From: an uncultured Synergistales bacterium
GTDB taxonomy: Bacteria > Synergistota > Synergistia > Synergistales > Aminobacteriaceae
Direction of reading: 5' to 3'
Length of the DNA: 6,094 nucleotides
NCBI GenBank assembly: GCA_905233515.1
Contig: CAJOEQ010000052.1
Span: forward strand, 1-6,094
Below are positions 1-6,079 of this stretch, piece by piece. How positions within the stretch are numbered: position 1 is the stretch's first letter; each line of letters begins with the position of its first letter. Under the pieces are notes generated by a model that saw only the letters and a program-made list of their open reading frames with translations, was not told where the DNA came from and ran no database searches. The translations under genes and the position numbers were made by a program.

Positions 1-155
1 CTTATTGGCAAAATGTAAAAGCTGGAAAAAGTTCTGGAAATGATTTTAATAATTTTAGTGATGTAAATGATTATCAGAGTCAATTAAGTGGCTTAGCACC
101 ATCTAATGAAGGATATATACCGGACTTAAAGAATTTTGATATATTAAATGGCTAA
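1..155 (+). CDS. C-terminal end of an unidentified protein (5' truncated)
   Basis: An open frame runs in from the left edge (first full codon at base 3) and ends with TAA at 153-155, giving 50 residues. The tail is polar, rich in Asn, Asp, Ser and Gly, and ends IPDLKNFDILNG. It has no membrane segment and no motif I recognise. The gene converges on murG with a hairpin between them, which supports it being the real end of a gene. It is too short to assign a family. Composition alone would fit a secreted or surface protein, but this is only an impression. Confidence 0.5.
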   Translation, partial: YWQNVKAGKSSGNDFNNFSDVNDYQSQLSGLAPSNEGYIPDLKNFDILNG

Positions 156-167
156 AGAATATATAAC

Positions 168-202
168 GGGAGGTTAGCAGTGTAAAAGGCGGCTTGCCTC
201 CC
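168..202. terminator. Hairpin between convergent genes, possible bidirectional terminator
   Basis: GGGAGG (168-173) pairs with CCTCCC (197-202). A 2x2 internal loop follows, then AGC (176-178) pairs with GCT (192-194), leaving a 13-base loop. The hairpin lies 5 bases past the murG stop and 12 past the stop of the convergent plus-strand gene. The flanks are A/T-rich on both sides but neither has a clean T run, so Rho-independent termination is likely but not certain. Confidence 0.45.
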
Positions 203-207
203 TTAAA

Positions 208-1167
208 TTATTCTTGATTGATATTTTGTAAAATTTTCGCTAAATTTTCCGGGCTGTCTTTCTCGCTGAAAGTCAAAGAATTCTTTGCAAGTTTTACAAA
301 TTCTGCGGCGTTTTTTCCCTGATGATTGTCAGCTGCTCCCGGCCAAGCTATAACGACTGCGGGAATCTCCCATTTTAGAATCTCTGAAAGAGTCGACCCT
401 CCAGCCCTGCACACTATAACATCACAGATCGAGTAAAAATCTTTCATGTCCCAGTGAGGCAAAATATAATGTCTATTTTCTTCGTCGCGCTTTTCTTTTG
501 AAGACAAGAATACGAATTCAAGATTATTGCATAATTTCGCAGTCTCTGTTAAAAGCTCGCTTAATGCACCGCTGCCCAGTGAACCGCCCGCAATTCCGAT
601 AATTTTTGAGTCAGGCTTAATATTTAAGTCAAGTGCATTTAATGCCCTGTCACGTGAAATTCTTTCAGGCTCTCTAACTGGAGTCCCTGTACAAACAAAA
701 TTTTTTATTCCCTCACAGACCGGCCAAGCTGTTATTATATTTACTCCGAGTTTAGCTGCTAATTTCGTAACTTTTCCGGCGACTGCGTTTTGTTCGTGAA
801 GAGTCATGCTTATTCGCTTTAATTTGCCGACTATCAAAGGCGCAAAAGATATATAACCTCCGAATAAATAAATCTCATCAGGAGCAAAATTTTTTATATA
901 CCGCCATGCTTGAATAAATGCTTTGTTTAAATCTATAAAGCGGGCAAAATTTTTTATTATCGAACTCGTACCAAGAGGCGAACCGGCAATATTTAAGATT
1001 AACGGCTGAATCCCCTGCGATTTATAAATTTCCTGCTCTAAAGGACGAGACCCGCAAAGCCATTTTACAGAATCCCCGTTTGATTCTAGCTTCTTCCCGA
1101 AAACTATAGCCGGAAATATATGACCGCCCGTGCCTCCTGATACGATTAAAATTTTTTTATTTGACAT
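208..1167 (-). CDS. murG: MurG, UDP-GlcNAc:lipid I N-acetylglucosaminyltransferase
   Basis: MurG transfers GlcNAc from UDP-GlcNAc to lipid I on the inner face of the membrane, making lipid II (GT28 family, two Rossmann-like domains). The 319 residues show the family motifs in order: glycine-rich GGTGGH (11-16), GGY (103-105), HEQN (124-127), GTPVR (161-165, usually GNPVR), GGSLGS (194-199), RAGGSTLSE (254-262), and AADNHQ (278-283), part of the UDP-GlcNAc site. It is shorter than the E. coli enzyme (about 355), but no motif is lost. ATG at 1167 is preceded by GGAG with a 9-base spacer, which fixes the start. It follows ftsW by 24 bases and is probably co-transcribed with it. murC, the usual next gene, is absent; the operon ends here. 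Confidence 0.95.
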   Translation of the reverse strand: MSNKKILIVSGGTGGHIFPAIVFGKKLESNGDSVKWLCGSRPLEQEIYKSQGIQPLILNIAGSPLGTSSIIKNFARFIDLNKAFIQAWRYIKNFAPDEIYLFGGYISFAPLIVGKLKRISMTLHEQNAVAGKVTKLAAKLGVNIITAWPVCEGIKNFVCTGTPVREPERISRDRALNALDLNIKPDSKIIGIAGGSLGSGALSELLTETAKLCNNLEFVFLSSKEKRDEENRHYILPHWDMKDFYSICDVIVCRAGGSTLSEILKWEIPAVVIAWPGAADNHQGKNAAEFVKLAKNSLTFSEKDSPENLAKILQNINQE

Positions 1168-1191
1168 TATATTATTCTCCAGTTTAAATAA

Positions 1192-2277
1192 TTATTTCTT
1201 GCGCTTGTTATTATTCTCAAGTTTTATAGACATCAACAGCCCTATTTTTGCCCACATAAAGACCATAGAACTTCCGCCCGAGCTTATAAATGGCATGGGA
1301 ATCCCTGACAACGGCAATAATTTAGTAACTCCTGCGACATTCATAAACATAGGAACTATTACAGAAGCAGTGAGTCCCAGTGCAAGCGATTTCGTAAATG
1401 GAGTCTTTGCGTCACGATAAATATAATACACGCGCCAAGTCCATGCAGCATAAAGAATCAATAAAAACATTGTCCCGACAAGCCCGAACTCTTCACCGAT
1501 TGCAGGAAATATATAATCTGTATCAGCTTCAGGCAGATAACGCTCTTCTTGAAGGCCGCGCCCTATTCCCACGCCTGTAATAGATCCATTTGCAAACGCG
1601 ACGAGTCCCTGTATAATCTGAAAGCCTTTACCCGTCGGATCTGACCATGGATCCCAGAAAGCTAGAAATCTGCTCATTCTGTAAGGCGCAATTAAAATTA
1701 ATATGGCAATAGCAGCGACTCCGATTCCTGCTCCAATTAATGGATATTTCCAGCCCCGCCGCTCAATGTGCATAACAAAACAAATTGACGCGCAAATTAT
1801 AGCCCCTCCCAGTGTAGGCTGTAATAATAAAGGGATTCCAGTAATCGCAACAACAAAAAGAGTCGGCCTCACAAATGAATGAAAATCACCGCGCTTCATT
1901 ACTGACTGTGAATCCGTCAATCTATCAGCCATAAAAATTGGCAGTGCCAATAATAAGAACTCTAAAGGCTGAAACTGGAACCCTAAAATCCTGAGCCACC
2001 GACGCGCGCCCATGACTTTAACGCCAATTCCGGGAATCGGCGTAATCATTATCAAGAATACAGCCAAAGCAAATAATTTTCCGCAGTGTTTACGAATTTT
2101 TTCGGGAGTTATGCCGCCTATACAGCAAGCCATTATAGTAAGGCCAAGCCCTATAAACTGAAATTGTTTCAACGGTGCAGCGTAAGGATTCCCCCCTGCC
2201 ATGCTCGCACGCAATGACAGTGAAGAAATCATTATGAAGCCGCAGCCGCTCAATATAAAGGGAATTATTACTTCCAT
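1192..2277 (-). CDS. ftsW: FtsW/RodA-family SEDS glycosyltransferase, most likely FtsW
   Basis: A 361-residue polytopic membrane protein of the SEDS family, which polymerises lipid II into glycan strands with a partner class B PBP at the septum. Hydrophobic segments run almost throughout, consistent with about ten helices. Family landmarks are GARRW (90-94), the extracellular-loop motif LPEADTDYIFPAIGEE (248-263), whose Asp254 matches the proposed catalytic Asp, and SGIPMPFISSGGSS (324-337). Departures from consensus: PLE for PSE (104-106), Thr155 where PDLG has Asp, and ISSGG for ISYGG. Its ATG overlaps the murD stop by one base (TAATG), with no clear Shine-Dalgarno site, so it probably depends on translational coupling. 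FtsW is preferred over RodA because it lies between murD and murG. Confidence 0.9.
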   Translation of the reverse strand: MEVIIPFILSGCGFIMISSLSLRASMAGGNPYAAPLKQFQFIGLGLTIMACCIGGITPEKIRKHCGKLFALAVFLIMITPIPGIGVKVMGARRWLRILGFQFQPLEFLLLALPIFMADRLTDSQSVMKRGDFHSFVRPTLFVVAITGIPLLLQPTLGGAIICASICFVMHIERRGWKYPLIGAGIGVAAIAILILIAPYRMSRFLAFWDPWSDPTGKGFQIIQGLVAFANGSITGVGIGRGLQEERYLPEADTDYIFPAIGEEFGLVGTMFLLILYAAWTWRVYYIYRDAKTPFTKSLALGLTASVIVPMFMNVAGVTKLLPLSGIPMPFISSGGSSMVFMWAKIGLLMSIKLENNNKRKK

Positions 2278-3612
2278 TATGAATTATTAGCGAGTTCTTT
2301 AACTATTTTGCAAAAATGTTCGCCGCGTGCTTTATAGCTTTTATACATGTCCCAGCTTGTACACGCAGGAGAAAGCAAGACGATCATTCCGGGATTTGCT
2401 AATTTTGCAGCAAGTTTTACGGCCTCTTCCATATCTGAGACTCGATAAAAATTTTTGTAATTTGCTTGAGTTAATGACTCCTGAATTTTGCCGGCCTCTT
2501 CTCCGAGTAATATGGCACATTCACATTCATTCTTTACGGCTTGAGCTAAAGGCGCGTAATCTTCTCCCTTACCTTGTCCGCCTAAGATTATAATTTTCCG
2601 GCCTTTAATGCTTGTCATTGCTGTAATGCTTGCTGCTACGTTCGTCCCTTTTGAGTCATCTATATATTGAACGCCGTTAATTTGTCCTGCATTCTCGCAC
2701 CTGTGAGGCAAAGGCTTAAAACCTTCAAGCAAAAATTTAACGTCAAAATCAGGAATATTTAATAATTTCACTGCGCATAAACTCATAGCGACATTTTCTA
2801 AATTATGAGAGCCTATTAAATCAGTATCACTATATTTAAATAATTGAGTAATTTGCCCGTCGAGATTTAATAATGATTCTGACTCGCTCATGAAAATATG
2901 ACCGTTAAATTTATGATTTGGCTTTTCGTGCCAGCTGAGAGTAATAATTTCCCCTGAAGGATTCAAAATTTCTGCGTCTCTGTCTTGAATTATTGCCCAG
3001 CCTTGATGATTTGGCCTCGACGTAATTATTATAATTTCCGTGCCAGTCAATATGATCCGGAGCTAAATTTGTGATAATCGCGACTTGTGAATGCATGTTA
3101 TTTAATGCACGAGCTAATTGAAAGCTGCTTAACTCTAATACGACCGAGTCAAAATTTTCACGCGTAAAAATTGCTGAAGCTGTGCCGAGATTTCCGCCTG
3201 TTCCTGTCTTGAGTCCTGCTCTGTTCAAAATATGACCGATTAAAGATGTAACAGTGCTTTTGCCATTGCTGCCGGTAACACATAAAAGTTTTTGAGTCTT
3301 TATATGAGGCAATACAAAATCAAGCTCACCAGTTAATTTTATGCCGCGTTCCTGAGCGTCATGAAGTATTTGAGATTTCGGGGGGATTCCTGAACTGATT
3401 AAAATCTCGTCAACATTTTCAAGTGCTTTGAGTGAGTGCCCTTCTTCATAGTCGATATTATTTGAATCAAAAATTTTTTTTGCCTCGTCTGAAATTTTAT
3501 TCTGTTCAGTAACGAAAACTTTTGCACCGAGCTGCGATGCAAGAACAGCAAGTCCCTGACCGCTTACTCCTGCACCTATAACTACGAGTCTTTTATCTTT
3601 GTAATTAGGCAT
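2277..3612 (-). pseudogene. murD: MurD, UDP-MurNAc-L-alanine:D-glutamate ligase, split by a frameshift
   Basis: MurD adds D-Glu to UDP-MurNAc-L-Ala in the cytoplasm using ATP. The first frame (open to 2911) holds the N-terminal domain with GAGVSG, then the P-loop GSNGKST, GGNLG, ELSSFQL, and DHIDWHG ending in YVEAK. The second frame (open from 3062) continues with HNLENVAMS, PLPHRCE, DDSKGTN, LGGQGKGED and LLSPACTSWD, down to the stop at 2277. The switch is near 3000-3015, net +1 in the direction of reading. All motifs are present across the two frames, so the damage is recent or artefactual. The start is placed at ATG 3612: GGAGG lies 13 bases upstream (rather long), whereas ATG 3633 has no ribosome site and adds seven non-conserved residues. 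It is first in a murD-ftsW-murG run. Confidence 0.9.
3000..3015 (-). other. murD: Frameshift/deletion site in murD
   Basis: Read on the minus strand the bases are GCC AAA TCA TCA AGG C. The upstream frame gives A-K-S-S-R and then loses similarity. The downstream frame gives N-H-Q-G-W and then family-like AIIQDRDAE. The Lys (3012-3010) matches the carbamylated lysine of MurD (Lys198 in E. coli). Counting from that Lys to the next strand gives about 4 residues here against roughly 9-12 in known enzymes, so some 14-23 bases may be missing. Lengths of 14, 17, 20 or 23 all give the observed shift. There is no stop codon or evident slippery site at the break. Confidence 0.75.
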
Positions 3613-3669
3613 ATTATAAATTTTGCCTCCCATTAATTTTTAGCTAAATATTTCTAGTCAATTTATATT

Positions 3670-3675
3670 ATTATA
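3670..3675 (-). promoter_or_regulatory. Candidate -10 element for murD-ftsW-murG
   Basis: A perfect TATAAT stands 57 bases upstream of the murD ATG at 3612, in the 129-base AT-rich gap after dapF. The best -35 at a 17-base spacing (TATTAA, 3698-3693) matches the consensus poorly. In DNA this rich in A and T a TATAAT by chance is plausible, so the evidence is mainly its position. Confidence 0.3.
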
Positions 3676-3741
3676 ATCTGTAAAATTAACTATTAATATA
3701 TCACAAAAATTAATTACTTCATAACTAAGTGAAATATGAAT

Positions 3742-4578
3742 CTAATAAAAAAATTCGCCCGAAAACACTTCAACAGCCGGCCCAATCAAGAAACATTTAT
3801 TGTTATCATCAACTTTTATGCGTAAATCCCCGCCCCGCAAATGAACTAAGACATCACGATTTAATTTATTTGCTAACACGCCCGCAAAAACAGAAGCAGT
3901 TGACCCCGTCCCGCATGCCATTGTCTCACCACAGCCGCGCTCAAAGACTCGCATATTTATTTCATCACGAGAAATAATTTTCACAAAATCCGAGCTTGTT
4001 TTGTCCGGAAATCTTGAATTATTCTCGAAATAAACGCCTATTTTTGCAAATTCAGAATCAGGCCATGAATTAATTTCGCAAATTTCGGGGTTGTCTTCAA
4101 CAAAATATATTGCGTGAGGCGTTCCCGTATCAATCCCATAAAAATTTAAGCTTATGTCATTAATAATAATTTTCTCGTTAAGTTCGCTTGTAATGCCGGG
4201 GACTCCCATGTCAACACTTACAAGTGAGACTTTATTATTATCAACTTCAAGATTTATAGCTTTCACGCCTGCAAGGGTTTCAATAAAAAAATTTTCCTTG
4301 TCAGGTGAAATTATGCCGTGTTCATAGACATATTTAGCAACGCAGCGAATACCATTCCCGCACATTGTATCTTGCGAGCCGTCAGAATTATAAATCTGCA
4401 TAAAAGCGTCGGCATTATCTGAAGGAAGTATTAAAATCAGCCCGTCAGAGCCTACTCCCTGCCGCCTGTCTGAAATTTTGCGCGCTAATTCATTCGGATT
4501 AGATATAGAGTTAGAGTCATCAAAGCAATTTATTATCACAAAATCATTCTGGCAGCCGTGCATCTTAGTGAATCTCAT
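3742..4578 (-). CDS. dapF: DapF, diaminopimelate epimerase
   Basis: DapF converts LL- to meso-diaminopimelate without a cofactor, using two cysteines as acid and base, and so supplies lysine and the Mur pathway. The 278 residues match the usual length of about 274. Cys73 in MCGNGIRC (72-79) and Cys222 in ACGTGS (221-226) are the catalytic pair. Other family marks are KMHGCQNDF (5-13), NSDGS (64-68) and FERGCGET (212-219). Two positions that usually hold substrate-binding Asn differ: GTPH (152-155) for GNPH, and TSSDF (194-198) for TNVEF. ATG 4578 is chosen because GGAGAG lies 9 bases upstream and the conserved N-terminus MRFTKMHG starts there. The open frame extends upstream to ATG 4626, but that longer version would run through the -10 element and ribosome site. 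A 129-base gap separates it from murD. Confidence 0.93.
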   Translation of the reverse strand: MRFTKMHGCQNDFVIINCFDDSNSISNPNELARKISDRRQGVGSDGLILILPSDNADAFMQIYNSDGSQDTMCGNGIRCVAKYVYEHGIISPDKENFFIETLAGVKAINLEVDNNKVSLVSVDMGVPGITSELNEKIIINDISLNFYGIDTGTPHAIYFVEDNPEICEINSWPDSEFAKIGVYFENNSRFPDKTSSDFVKIISRDEINMRVFERGCGETMACGTGSTASVFAGVLANKLNRDVLVHLRGGDLRIKVDDNNKCFLIGPAVEVFSGEFFY

Positions 4579-4587
4579 AAAATTTTG

Positions 4588-4593
4588 CTCTCC
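4588..4593 (-). promoter_or_regulatory. Ribosome binding site that sets the dapF start
   Basis: GGAGAG on the minus strand, then nine bases, then ATG at 4578. This site decides between three in-frame ATGs (4626, 4599, 4578) in favour of the last, which is also where family similarity begins. Confidence 0.7.
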
Positions 4594-4612
4594 TGTCATA
4601 AATTTTTCTTGT

Positions 4613-4618
4613 ATTATA
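4613..4618 (-). promoter_or_regulatory. Candidate dapF promoter (-10 element)
   Basis: A perfect TATAAT lies 7 bases past the T run of the tRNA terminator and 34 bases before the dapF ATG at 4578, which would give a leader of about 28 bases. No recognisable -35 is present: bases at 17 upstream fall inside the terminator hairpin. Placement between a terminator and a ribosome site makes it likely to be functional. Confidence 0.5.
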
Positions 4619-4624
4619 ACGCAC

Positions 4625-4655
4625 AAAAAAAGCCCGCTTTTACGTTGCAGGCTTT
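4625..4655 (-). terminator. Intrinsic terminator of the tRNA cluster
   Basis: On the minus strand AAAGCCTGC pairs with GCGGGCTTT (nine pairs, one of them G-T) around a nine-base loop, followed by a run of seven T (4631-4625). It lies 14 bases after tRNA-Lys and before the dapF promoter, so it should end the tRNA transcript and insulate dapF. Confidence 0.88.
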
Positions 4656-4669
4656 AAGAAATTTTCTAG

Positions 4670-4742
<73 letters not shown>

Positions 4743-4757
4743 ATATTATTATTTTAC

Positions 4758-4792
4758 TGGCGCGCCCTGCAGGATTCGAACCCGCGGCCTAC
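4758..4792 (-). repeat. 35-base direct repeat shared by the two tRNA-Arg genes
   Basis: Bases 4758-4792 match 4946-4980 with one mismatch, covering CCA, the 3' acceptor strand, T-arm and variable loop. A second shared block (4809-4830 and 4997-5018, one mismatch) covers the D-arm side. This is a duplicated tRNA gene, not a mobile repeat. Confidence 0.85.
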
Positions 4793-4834
4793 AGATCCGA
4801 AGTCTGTCGCTCTATCCAACTGAGCTAAGAACGC
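4758..4834 (-). tRNA. tRNA-Arg (anticodon TCG)
   Basis: Acceptor GCGTTCT/AGGGCGC pairs with two G-T wobbles. The anticodon stem is ACAGA/TCTGT with loop CTTCGGA, discriminator G, and the 3' CCA is encoded (4760-4758). It reads CGA, and CGG by wobble. Its body is nearly the same as the Arg-TCT gene two places upstream, so it looks like a duplicate whose anticodon arm has changed. Confidence 0.94.
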
Positions 4835-4856
4835 ATTTTGTTGATTCTTCCTTGAG

Positions 4857-4931
4857 GGTGAATGAAGGGACTTGAACCCTCAACCGCCGGAACCACAATC
4901 CGAAGCTCTAACCAATTGCGCTACATTCACC
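4857..4931 (-). tRNA. tRNA-His (anticodon GTG)
   Basis: Includes the extra 5' G(-1) at 4931 pairing with the discriminator C at 4857, a hallmark of tRNA-His. Acceptor GTGAATG/CATTCAC; anticodon stem TCGGA/TCCGG with loop TTGTGGT. CCA is not encoded. Confidence 0.96.
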
Positions 4932-4945
4932 ATTTTTGTTTGTTA

Positions 4946-5022
4946 TGGCGCGCTCTGCAGGATTCGAACCCGCGGCCTACGGCTTAGAAGGCCGTTGCTC
5001 TATCCAGCTGAGCTAAGAGCGC
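4946..5022 (-). tRNA. tRNA-Arg (anticodon TCT)
   Basis: Acceptor GCGCTCT/AGAGCGC, anticodon stem ACGGC/GCCGT with loop CTTCTAA, discriminator G, and encoded CCA (4948-4946). It reads AGA and AGG. It shares its T-arm with Arg-TCG and its anticodon arm with the adjacent tRNA-Gly. Confidence 0.96.
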
Positions 5023-5055
5023 GTATTCTGTTGATTACGACTTATTTATTTTATG

Positions 5056-5129
5056 AGCGGGAAACGGGATTCGAACCCGCGACCTACGGCTTGGAAGGCC
5101 ATCGCTCTAGCCAACTGAGCTATTCCCGC
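5056..5129 (-). tRNA. tRNA-Gly (anticodon TCC)
   Basis: Acceptor GCGGGAA/TTCCCGC, anticodon stem ATGGC/GCCGT (one T-G pair) with loop CTTCCAA, discriminator T as is usual for bacterial tRNA-Gly. It reads GGA and GGG. CCA is not encoded (CAT follows). Confidence 0.96.
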
Positions 5130-5153
5130 ATATTTGTTACTCGTTCAATCTGA

Positions 5154-5228
5154 TCGGGGCGAGAAGATTCGAACTTCCGACCCCCTGCTCCCAAAGCAGG
5201 TGCGCTAACCAGACTGCGCTACGCCCCG
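5154..5228 (-). tRNA. tRNA-Pro (anticodon TGG)
   Basis: Acceptor CGGGGCG/CGCCCCG, anticodon stem CCTGC/GCAGG with loop TTTGGGA, T-loop TTCGAAT, discriminator A. CCA is not encoded (TCA follows). It is the first gene of the cluster. A Pro-Gly-Arg-His-Lys order is a common arrangement in bacteria, here with a second Arg gene inserted. Confidence 0.96.
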
Positions 5229-5263
5229 CAAAACTTTCTTATACGGTCGTTCAACGAGTAATT

Positions 5264-5291
5264 ATTATAACTCTCATGCTTTATTTGTCAA
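5264..5291 (-). promoter_or_regulatory. Sigma-70-type promoter of the tRNA cluster
   Basis: Perfect TTGACA (5291-5286) and perfect TATAAT (5269-5264) with a 16-base spacer. Start of transcription is expected near 5257, about 29 bases before tRNA-Pro. The -35 lies 5 bases past the stop of the PhzF-like gene, and no terminator is visible between that gene and this promoter, so some read-through into the tRNAs is possible. Confidence 0.88.
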
Positions 5292-5296
5292 ATTTA

Positions 5297-6079
5297 TTAT
5301 ATTTCACAAAAAATTTTACCCTCCGAGAATAACACAGCTTGACCCGATATAATGACTCTATCTTTCTCAAGCTCGCAATGTAAATAGCCGCCTCTTTGTG
5401 ATGCCTGATAGGCCGTGATTTGTTTCTTGTTTAATTTATTTATCCAGTACGGAGCTATATGGCAATGACCGGAGCCGCAAACTGGATCTTCATTTATTGC
5501 AAGTTTAGGCGCAAATGATCGCGATATACAATCAATATTATTTTTGCCCTGCGCTGTTACGTGAACTAATAGGCCGTCAAGAGATTTTATTTTCTCAAGA
5601 TCGGGCTTGCAATTTATCACGCTTTCTGAATCTTTCAGAATACATAATAAATCACGTCCCATAAATGCACATTCAGGAGTAACGCCTCCCAGTGCTGAAA
5701 TAATTTCATTTGTAACAGGAACAGGATTTAATTTATATGCTGGGAAGTTCATAGAGTAAAAATCTCCGTCGCGTTTAACTGCAAGGGGGCCGCTTATTGT
5801 GTCAAATACTACTGTGTTAGAGTCATCGTAGAAATTCATTAATACGAACGCGCTTGCAAGTGTTGCATGTCCGCATAAATCTATTTCACTGTTCGGAGTA
5901 AACCAGCGTAATTTATAGTGCATTGAGTTTTTCACGATAAAGGCTGTCTCTGAAAAATTATTTTCTCGTGCTATATCCATCATTAATTTTTCGCTCGGCC
6001 ATGAGTCCATTACACAGACTGCCGCCTGATTGCCTGAAAAAATTTTATCGGTGAATGCATCAACTATATATTGTTTCAT
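5297..6079 (-). CDS. PhzF-family isomerase/epimerase-like protein
   Basis: A cytoplasmic enzyme of the PhzF/YddE family, which shares the two-domain diaminopimelate epimerase fold. Members include the phenazine isomerase PhzF, but most have unknown substrates. Family marks in 260 residues: VDAFTDKIFSGNQAAV (6-21), NNFSETAF (40-47) with Glu44 matching the catalytic Glu of PhzF, RWFTPNSEIDLCGHATL (58-74), NFP (111-113), SRSFAP (186-191), EDPVCGSGHC (197-206) and SQRGG (near 228-232). Cys69 and Cys201 sit where DapF has its two catalytic cysteines. ATG 6079 follows GAGGA at the window edge with a 10-base spacer. No phenazine genes are in view, so a phenazine role is not supported. It may be first or last in an operon continuing to the right. 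Confidence 0.88.
   Translation of the reverse strand: MKQYIVDAFTDKIFSGNQAAVCVMDSWPSEKLMMDIARENNFSETAFIVKNSMHYKLRWFTPNSEIDLCGHATLASAFVLMNFYDDSNTVVFDTISGPLAVKRDGDFYSMNFPAYKLNPVPVTNEIISALGGVTPECAFMGRDLLCILKDSESVINCKPDLEKIKSLDGLLVHVTAQGKNNIDCISRSFAPKLAINEDPVCGSGHCHIAPYWINKLNKKQITAYQASQRGGYLHCELEKDRVIISGQAVLFSEGKIFCEI

Noticed and set aside
1130..1420. Plus-strand open frame of 96 residues over the ftsW-murG junction
   Set aside because: It is antisense to two genes with strong family motifs and has no similarity I recognise.
2327..2593. Plus-strand open frame of 88 residues within murD
   Set aside because: It is a shadow of the second half of murD, which carries clear ligase motifs on the other strand.
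2911..3062. Programmed +1 frameshift in murD
   Set aside because: There is no stop or rare-codon slippery site as in prfB, and residues seem to be missing at the break, so a mutation or assembly fault is more likely.
3613..3633. Upstream ATG of murD at 3633
   Set aside because: It has no ribosome site, and the extra seven residues include the GGAGG that serves the ATG at 3612.
3718..3740. Inverted repeat TTCATA/TATGAA just after dapF
   Set aside because: The stem is only six A/T-rich pairs with an 11-base loop and no adjoining T run, too weak to call a terminator.
4872..5153. Plus-strand open frame of 93 residues across three tRNA genes, including GFEPATYGLEGHRSSQL
   Set aside because: It is the antisense of the tRNA-His, Arg and Gly genes. 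This peptide type is a well-known false annotation over tRNA clusters.
5154..5296. tRNA genes as an integration site for a mobile element
   Set aside because: No integrase and no repeated 3' tRNA ends are found outside the tRNA genes themselves.
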